Below are positions 59,372 to 64,000 of a stretch of 64,000 nt of DNA, in pieces. The translations under genes were made by a program, and so were the position numbers. The notes below the pieces were generated by a model. It was not told the DNA's origin and made no database searches. It saw only the letters and a program-made list of their open reading frames with translations. Numbering within the stretch: position 1 is the stretch's first letter; each line of letters opens with the position of its first letter. The DNA comes from Bradyrhizobium sp. in8p8 (GTDB lineage: Bacteria; Pseudomonadota; Alphaproteobacteria; Rhizobiales; Xanthobacteraceae): positions 154,616 to 218,615 of the forward strand of contig NZ_AUGD01000013.1 in the NCBI RefSeq assembly GCF_000426845.1, written 5' to 3'.

Positions 59372-59755
59372 ATGGCCGACAAACCCGCCAAAAAGCAGTT
59401 CGGCAAGCGCCGGCCGGTGGCCGAGCCACCGCCGTCACGGCCGCCGACCAAGCGCTCCGGCCATGTCGCGCTGCTGGTGATGGGCACGATTGCGGTCGGC
59501 ACCACCGCCTACACCTTGATGCCGCGGCAGAACTGCGAGCCCACCCCCGGAGCCGTGCCGGAGCAGACGACCACGACATGCAGCAGCAGCAGTTCGTCGG
59601 GGGGCAGCAGCTCGCGCTGGTCGTCGCGGTCGAGCTTCTTCAACAGCGATTCCTCCAGTCATTCCTCGTCGGGAACGTCGTCCGTTTCCGGCCACGGCAG
59701 CGTGAGCCGCGGCGGCTTCGGCTCGTTCGGCCACGGCTTCTCCGGCGGCGGCTGA
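59372..59755 (+). CDS. Single-span Ser/Gly-rich protein (YjfM/DUF1190-like)
   Basis: The 127-residue protein has a basic N-terminus (MADKPAKKQFGKRRP), one membrane helix (about 31-48, 'HVALLVMGTIAVGTTAYTLM') and a periplasmic tail with a Cys pair (55 and 70) and an extreme Ser/Gly stretch ending 'GHGFSGGG'. It resembles YgiB/DUF1190 proteins that accompany YgiC/YjfC ATP-grasp enzymes. The Ser-rich tail could be a flexible linker or wall-surface segment. It is three bases from the gene after it, so all three genes are one operon. Confidence 0.7.
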   Translation: MADKPAKKQFGKRRPVAEPPPSRPPTKRSGHVALLVMGTIAVGTTAYTLMPRQNCEPTPGAVPEQTTTTCSSSSSSGGSSSRWSSRSSFFNSDSSSHSSSGTSSVSGHGSVSRGGFGSFGHGFSGGG

Positions 59756-59758
59756 TCC

Positions 59759-60919
59759 ATGCAGCGCATCAGCTGCCTCGAGCGGGATGACTGGCGTGAG
59801 ACCGCAGCGCAATGCGGCTTCACCTTCCACACTATCGGCGGCGAGCGCTATTGGGACGAGCGTGCCTATTACGGCTTCACGCTCGACGAGATCGAGCGCG
59901 GCATCGAGGCACCGACCAGTGACATTGACGCAATGTGCCTGGAGCTCGTCGGACGGGTGATCGGCGATGAGCGCCATCTCCGACGATTGAAGATTCCGGA
60001 AGCGTTCTGGAGCCTGATCGCCGAGAGCTGGAAGCGCGACGACCGCAGCCTCTATGGCCGGCTCGACCTCAAATTCGACGGCAAAGGTCCGGCAAAGCTG
60101 CTCGAATACAATGCGGATACGCCGACCTCGATCTTCGAGGCCGCGGTGTTTCAATGGACCTGGCTCGAACAGGCGATCGAACGGCGCATCGTCCCACCGC
60201 GCGCCGATCAGTTCAACTCCATCCATGAGCGGCTGATCGCGGCCTGGAGGGAGATCGCCGGCAGCCGCCACATCCATCTCACCGGCGTCACGGACAACGA
60301 GGAAGACGCCGGCACACTCGCCTATCTCGAAGACACCGCGCGCCAAGCCGGGCTCTCGACCAAATTGCTCGATATCGAGCAGATCGGCTGGCGCGACGAG
60401 CCCGGCGGCTTCGTCGATCTCGACGATCGCGACATCGCACTGGCCTTCAAGCTCTATCCTTGGGAGTGGATGTTCCATGACACGTTCGGCGCCAAGCTCG
60501 CGAGCGCGCCGACACGCTGGATCGAGCCGCCGTGGAAGGCGGTGCTTTCCAACAAGGGCATTCTACCGCTGCTCTGGGAGATGTTTCCGAACCATCCCAA
60601 TCTGCTGCCGGCCTTCTTCGAGGACGATCCGCGCGCCGCCGAGCTCGGCAGCTCGTTTGTGCGCAAGCCGCTGCTGTCGCGCGAAGGCGCCAACGTCACG
60701 CTGGTGTCGGGCGGCATGCCGCTCGATGAACAGGCCGGGCCCTACGGCGCGGAAGGCTTCGTGCGGCAGGCGCTGTCACCGCTGCCGAATTTCTCAGGGT
60801 TCTATCCAGTGATCGGAAGCTGGCTGGTGAACCACGAGCCCTGCGGCCTATCGATCCGCGAAGACGAGAGCCCGATCACGGGAAACGGTTCGCGGTTTCT
60901 GCCGCATGCGATTTTGTGA
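59759..60919 (+). CDS. Glutathionylspermidine synthase-like ATP-grasp enzyme (YjfC/YgiC)
   Basis: The 386-residue protein matches the GSP_synth domain of YgiC/YjfC. The ATP-grasp parts include 'LYGRLDLKFDGKGPAKLLEYNADTPTSIFEAA' and 'SSFVRKPLLSREGANVTLVS'. Such enzymes ligate glutathione or an unknown peptide-like acid to an amine such as spermidine; the YgiC/YjfC branch lacks the amidase half of E. coli Gss and has no proven substrate. Its neighbours are the DUF350 and Ser-rich proteins, so it may modify an envelope amine. It ends six bases before a REP-like hairpin. Confidence 0.88.
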   Translation: MQRISCLERDDWRETAAQCGFTFHTIGGERYWDERAYYGFTLDEIERGIEAPTSDIDAMCLELVGRVIGDERHLRRLKIPEAFWSLIAESWKRDDRSLYGRLDLKFDGKGPAKLLEYNADTPTSIFEAAVFQWTWLEQAIERRIVPPRADQFNSIHERLIAAWREIAGSRHIHLTGVTDNEEDAGTLAYLEDTARQAGLSTKLLDIEQIGWRDEPGGFVDLDDRDIALAFKLYPWEWMFHDTFGAKLASAPTRWIEPPWKAVLSNKGILPLLWEMFPNHPNLLPAFFEDDPRAAELGSSFVRKPLLSREGANVTLVSGGMPLDEQAGPYGAEGFVRQALSPLPNFSGFYPVIGSWLVNHEPCGLSIREDESPITGNGSRFLPHAIL

Positions 60920-60924
60920 AGGCT

Positions 60925-60965
60925 CGTCATTCCGGGCGCGACAAAGTCGCGAGCCCGGAATGACG
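60925..60965. repeat. REP-like perfect palindrome between convergent genes
   Basis: CGTCATTCCGGGC (60925-60937) and GCCCGGAATGACG (60953-60965) form a 13-bp stem with an inner GCGAC-AAA-GTCGC hairpin. It lies between the glutathionylspermidine-synthase-like gene and the convergent cheR gene and could act as a bidirectional terminator. The ATTCCGGG core also occurs near 49450-49547. Confidence 0.78.
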
Positions 60966-60971
60966 GAGAGT

Positions 60972-61844
60972 TCACCGCGCCGCGGCGATCTTCAACGACG
61001 GCGGCATCAATCCGCCCATCGGACGGCCTGAACGCGCAGGATTGAGCTGGTAGAGACCTCGACGCTCCGTGACGGGGCGGAACGCGTCGGTGATGCCGAC
61101 GACGGATTCGGCAGCGCCAAGCAGCAGCGTGCCGTCGGCTTCCATCGCCTTGGCCAGGCGCTCGAAGATCACCGCCTTGGTGTCCTGATCGAAATAGATC
61201 AGCACGTTGCGACAGAAGATCACGTCGAACGTGCCCAGATGAGAGAAGTCCTGCAGCAGATTGAGCTGGCGGAACTGCACCATGGCGCGAATGTCGGCAT
61301 TGAGCTGCCAGAGTTCGCCGACCTGCGTAAAATACTTCATCAGGTGCTGGATCGGCAGGCCGCGCTGCACCTCGAACTGGCTATAGACACCGGCTCTGGA
61401 TTTCTCCAGCACCTCCTGCGACAGATCGGTGGCCACGATCTCGATGCGCCAACCGGCCAAGGCTGCGCCTATCTCCTTCACACACATCGCGATCGAATAA
61501 GGCTCCTGCCCGGTCGAGGAGGCCGCCGACCAGATGCGAATCGACTTGCGCGCCGCGCGCGCCTGGATCAGGCTCGGCAGGATGGTGTCGCGCAGATGAT
61601 CGAATGGGATCTTGTCGCGATAGAAGAAGGTCTCGTTGGTGGTCATCGCCTCGACCACGTCGGTCGCAAGCCGACCGTCGCCATTCCTGATCTTCAGCAC
61701 GAGATCGGGAATGCCTTCCAGGCTCGCCCTGCGGGCGAGCGGCAGCAACCGGCTCTCGACCAGATATTGCTTGTCGGCGGAGAGATCGAGACCGGAGCGT
61801 TCTTTCAGGAACTTGCGCAGATAATCGTAGTCGACCGGCGTCAC
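60972..61844 (-). CDS. cheR: CheR, chemotaxis methyltransferase
   Basis: From GTG 61844 the product has 290 residues: an N-terminal CheR_N helical part (about 5-60) and a SAM-binding domain with 'NETFFYRDKIPFDHLRD' and 'IRIWSAASSTGQEPYSIAMC' followed by 'FDVIFCRNVLIYFD'. It methylates glutamates on chemoreceptors, opposing CheB. GTG overlaps the cheB stop by GTGA (61841-61844), so translation is coupled. Confidence 0.95.
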   Translation of the reverse strand: MTPVDYDYLRKFLKERSGLDLSADKQYLVESRLLPLARRASLEGIPDLVLKIRNGDGRLATDVVEAMTTNETFFYRDKIPFDHLRDTILPSLIQARAARKSIRIWSAASSTGQEPYSIAMCVKEIGAALAGWRIEIVATDLSQEVLEKSRAGVYSQFEVQRGLPIQHLMKYFTQVGELWQLNADIRAMVQFRQLNLLQDFSHLGTFDVIFCRNVLIYFDQDTKAVIFERLAKAMEADGTLLLGAAESVVGITDAFRPVTERRGLYQLNPARSGRPMGGLMPPSLKIAAAR

Positions 61845-63034
61845 GAGCGGTCTCCCGCGAACAGGCGATTGACCTTGGCGCCGATCTGGTTGAGCGGCAG
61901 GATCGCCGCGCAGATGCCAGCATTGGCCGCAGCCCCCGGCATGCCCCAAACCACGCTGGAAGCCTCGTCCTGTGCGATGACGCTGCCGCCGGCAGCGACG
62001 ATGTCCTTGCCGCCGCGCATGCCGTCCGAGCCCATGCCGGTCAGGATTACGGAGAGAATGTTGCCGTGCCAGACGTCGATGGCCGAGGTGAAGAGCGGAT
62101 CGACCGCGGGCTTGCAGAAGTTGACCGCGGGACCGTCGTCGAGCGCGATCACGGTGTCCCCGCCGCTGCGTGCGACGCGCATGTGCTTGCCGCCCGGCGC
62201 GAGATAGATCCGTCCCGGCTTCACCAGCTCGCCGTCGACCGCCTCGGCTGCCGGCCGGCGGCTCGAGCGCGCCAGATGCTCGGCAAGGATGGTCGTGAAG
62301 GTCGGCGGCATGTGTTGGGTGACCAGCACCGGGACGCGGTCGATCACCGGCCCGAGATCGGCGACGAGCGCCATCAGCGCCTGCGGTCCGCCGGTCGAGG
62401 ATCCGATCAGCAACACCTTCGGTACCTGGGTCGAGAACGCACGCGTCGTGAGCGCCCCCGATGACGGTGCGGCCGGAGCCGGTGCAGGCGCGGCAGACCT
62501 TGCGACGGACGGTGCACGCATCGCGGGCGCCGGACTCGCCGGCGCGAGCGGCGGGCTTGCGACCGCGGGCTTGCGACGCAGCCGTGCGCCGAGATGGCGG
62601 ATCTTCTGGATCAGGTCGTGGTGAAAGATGTCCGCCGCCGACGCTTCGCGCGTCGACTCCGGCTTGGGGATGTAATCGGCCGCGCCGAGCGACAGCGCCT
62701 TGAAACTGATCTCGGCGTTGCGGCGCGTCAGCGTCGAGGCCATGATGATGACGAGATCGCGCTTCTTCGCCAGCAGTTTTGGCAGCGCCGAGATGCCGTC
62801 GAGCTCGGGCATTTCGATGTCGAGCACGGCAACGTCGGGGTTGATGCGCTCGAGCTGGTTGACCGCTTCGAGCCCGGTGCGCAAGGAGGCCGCGACCTCC
62901 ATGTCGTGCTCGGCACCGACCCAGCGCGAGATCAGACCGCGGATGACGACGGAGTCGTCGACGATCATGACCCGCAGCGGCCCCGTTTCACGCGACGAGC
63001 CCGTGGTCGAATTACCTGCGAACGCAACACTCAT
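61841..63034 (-). CDS. cheB: CheB, receptor methylesterase
   Basis: The 397-residue protein has a receiver domain (about 20-140) with Asp72, a long Ala/Pro-rich linker (about 150-205) and the methylesterase domain with catalytic Ser213 in IGSSTGGPQAL, His241 in VTQHMPP and Asp337 in GMGSDGMRG. All catalytic residues are present. It removes methyl groups from receptors when phosphorylated by CheA. The linker is unusually long and low-complexity. It lies between cheY and cheR. Confidence 0.95.
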   Translation of the reverse strand: MSVAFAGNSTTGSSRETGPLRVMIVDDSVVIRGLISRWVGAEHDMEVAASLRTGLEAVNQLERINPDVAVLDIEMPELDGISALPKLLAKKRDLVIIMASTLTRRNAEISFKALSLGAADYIPKPESTREASAADIFHHDLIQKIRHLGARLRRKPAVASPPLAPASPAPAMRAPSVARSAAPAPAPAAPSSGALTTRAFSTQVPKVLLIGSSTGGPQALMALVADLGPVIDRVPVLVTQHMPPTFTTILAEHLARSSRRPAAEAVDGELVKPGRIYLAPGGKHMRVARSGGDTVIALDDGPAVNFCKPAVDPLFTSAIDVWHGNILSVILTGMGSDGMRGGKDIVAAGGSVIAQDEASSVVWGMPGAAANAGICAAILPLNQIGAKVNRLFAGDRS

Positions 63035-63109
63035 TACTCACCAACTCAGACTGAAACGGTTCAGTTGAAAAATAGCTCCGAAGGATCCGTTCGGCCTCCG
63101 GGCGGTCGC

Positions 63110-63475
63110 TCAGATCAGGCCGACTTCCTGGAATTTCGCCGTCACGATGTCCTTGTCGAACGGCTTCATGATGTATTCGTTGGCGCCGGCGTGCAGCGCG
63201 CGCGCGATATGCGCGACGTCGTTCTCGGTGGTGCAGAACACCACCTTGGGCTGGTCGCCCCCGGGCATGCGCCTGAGATGGCCGAGGAACTCGTAGCCGT
63301 CCATCACCGGCATATTCCAGTCAAGCAGCACCGCATCGGGCAGCCCGCGCTTGCAAGCCTCCAGCGCCTTTTCGCCGTCTTCGGCTTCGAGGATCTGAAA
63401 GTCGAGGCCTTCCAGGATCCGGCGCGCAACCTTCCGGATGACGCTGGAATCGTCAACGACGAGACAAGTTCGCAT
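63110..63475 (-). CDS. cheY: CheY, chemotaxis response regulator
   Basis: The 121-residue stand-alone receiver has phosphorylation site Asp52 in 'LLDWNMPVMDGYEFL', acidic residues in LVVDDSSVIR and Lys in 'IMKPFDKD'. It carries the motility signal from CheA to the flagellar motor or to CheB/R-like partners. It is in the cheW-cheY-cheB-cheR order on the minus strand, 75 bases before cheB. Confidence 0.94.
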   Translation of the reverse strand: MRTCLVVDDSSVIRKVARRILEGLDFQILEAEDGEKALEACKRGLPDAVLLDWNMPVMDGYEFLGHLRRMPGGDQPKVVFCTTENDVAHIARALHAGANEYIMKPFDKDIVTAKFQEVGLI

Positions 63476-63544
63476 GTGAACCTCTGCTTCCTCCCCTTAC
63501 GGGGCACTTCCAGTTGCAAGTCCGCCGGCGGCGGCGCCGCCGTA

Positions 63545-64000
63545 TCAGGCCGCCATCATTTCGGGCGCCAGCTCGAGGACGCGATCGACGTCGAGGACGA
63601 CCATGAGCTGGCCATCGAGGCGGTGGACGCCGCCGGCGAGCTTGGCCATGCGTGGGTCGAGGTTGACGGGGTTCTCCTCCATGCCGGCCTCGGGCAGGCG
63701 CAGCACCTCGCCGATCTGGTCGATCAAGAGGCCATAGGATTCGCCGCGCAGGTCGACGCCGACGGCCATCGGGGTCTTGCCATCCTCGTCCCTGGGCAGG
63801 CCGAGACGAGAGCGCATGTCGACGACGGTGACGATGCGGCCGCGCAGGTTGAGGACGCCCGCGATCTCGCGCGAGGCCAGCGGCACGCGGGTGACGCGCT
63901 CGGGCATGAACACGTCCTGGACGCGGGAGATCGGCAGGCCGAACAGCTGGCCGCCGATCATCGCGGTGACGTATTCGACCATGGCGCCTTCGCCGATCTG
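63545..64000 (-). CDS. cheW: CheW, chemotaxis coupling protein (5' end beyond window)
   Basis: The frame is open to the window edge at 64000. The visible part contains the CheW beta-barrel pattern: 'VTAMIGGQLFGLPISRVQDV', 'VPLASREIAGVLNLRGRIVT' and 'VDRVLELAPEM' at the C-terminus. It couples receptors to CheA. ATG 63982 would be a possible start, but residues upstream ('QIGEGA' before MVEYVTAM) suggest the gene begins further left on the minus strand, i.e. beyond 64000. The kinase gene cheA, not in the window, is expected upstream. Confidence 0.9.
   Translation of the reverse strand, partial: QIGEGAMVEYVTAMIGGQLFGLPISRVQDVFMPERVTRVPLASREIAGVLNLRGRIVTVVDMRSRLGLPRDEDGKTPMAVGVDLRGESYGLLIDQIGEVLRLPEAGMEENPVNLDPRMAKLAGGVHRLDGQLMVVLDVDRVLELAPEMMAA

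Overview
The window looks like chromosome of a Bradyrhizobium-type alphaproteobacterium (Hyphomicrobiales). The pointers are high GC, a CtrA regulator with clustered GANTC sites upstream, a near-perfect EcfG-type promoter (GGAAC-N16-CGTT), a DUF6894 small protein, REP-like palindromes in intergenic gaps, and many metabolic genes typical of soil rhizobia. This is inference from gene content; no rRNA, tRNA, CRISPR array, transposase or phage gene was seen.

Layout. 1-2.6 kb: end of a probable transport protein gene, a metallo-beta-lactamase-fold hydrolase, a Bug-type solute-binding protein and a VOC-fold protein. 2.7-9.2 kb: envelope and polysaccharide genes, namely an L,D-transpeptidase, a Wzx-like flippase, a Tat-exported GH10 glycanase, a DUF6492 glycosyltransferase-like protein and a PCMT-like methyltransferase. 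9.2-12.7 kb: a giant SAM/cyclase/ATPase/TPR signalling protein. 12.8-21.5 kb: a compact nonribosomal peptide synthetase (NRPS) locus. It holds a 2145-residue A-T-C-A-T-C synthetase, a 56-residue Lys-rich protein, a phosphopantetheinyl transferase and a flavin monooxygenase whose start overlaps the transferase stop. 21.5-29.3 kb: acetylpolyamine-deacetylase-like enzyme, SMP-30 protein, PQQ-type dehydrogenase/cytochrome c fusion, small proteins, enoyl-CoA hydratase, gamma-glutamyltransferase, and a His-rich exported protein behind the EcfG promoter.

29.3-37.5 kb: amine and amino-acid use. This part has a PuuB-like oxidase, a polar amino-acid ABC transporter, two XRE-cupin regulators, a DadA-like dehydrogenase and an omega-amino acid:pyruvate aminotransferase. 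37.5-42.2 kb: a three-subunit PaoABC-like molybdenum aldehyde oxidoreductase with a divergent TetR regulator and a perfect 17-bp operator-like palindrome between them. 42.2-44.9 kb: LysR regulator, exported cupin and MFS transporter. 45.0-49.4 kb: a copper-handling operon with a His/Cys-rich protein, lipoprotein, TolC-like lipoprotein, multicopper oxidase, cupredoxin and CusF-like protein.

49.7-64 kb: motility and cell-cycle region. flhA comes first, then a small membrane protein, an AraC regulator and an ECF sigma/anti-sigma pair. fliJ and fliI follow, divergent from ctrA, and then a DUF350/Ser-rich/glutathionylspermidine-synthase-like trio. The window ends in cheR, cheB, cheY and cheW on the minus strand; cheW runs off the end. 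CtrA-box-like sites upstream of flhA and fliI suggest that CtrA controls flagellar assembly here.

The best candidate for an undescribed system is the NRPS locus. Its first adenylation domain looks like an acyl-CoA ligase, its second has Val in place of the Asp that normally grips the amino acid's alpha-amine, and it ends in an intact condensation domain with no thioesterase or reductase.
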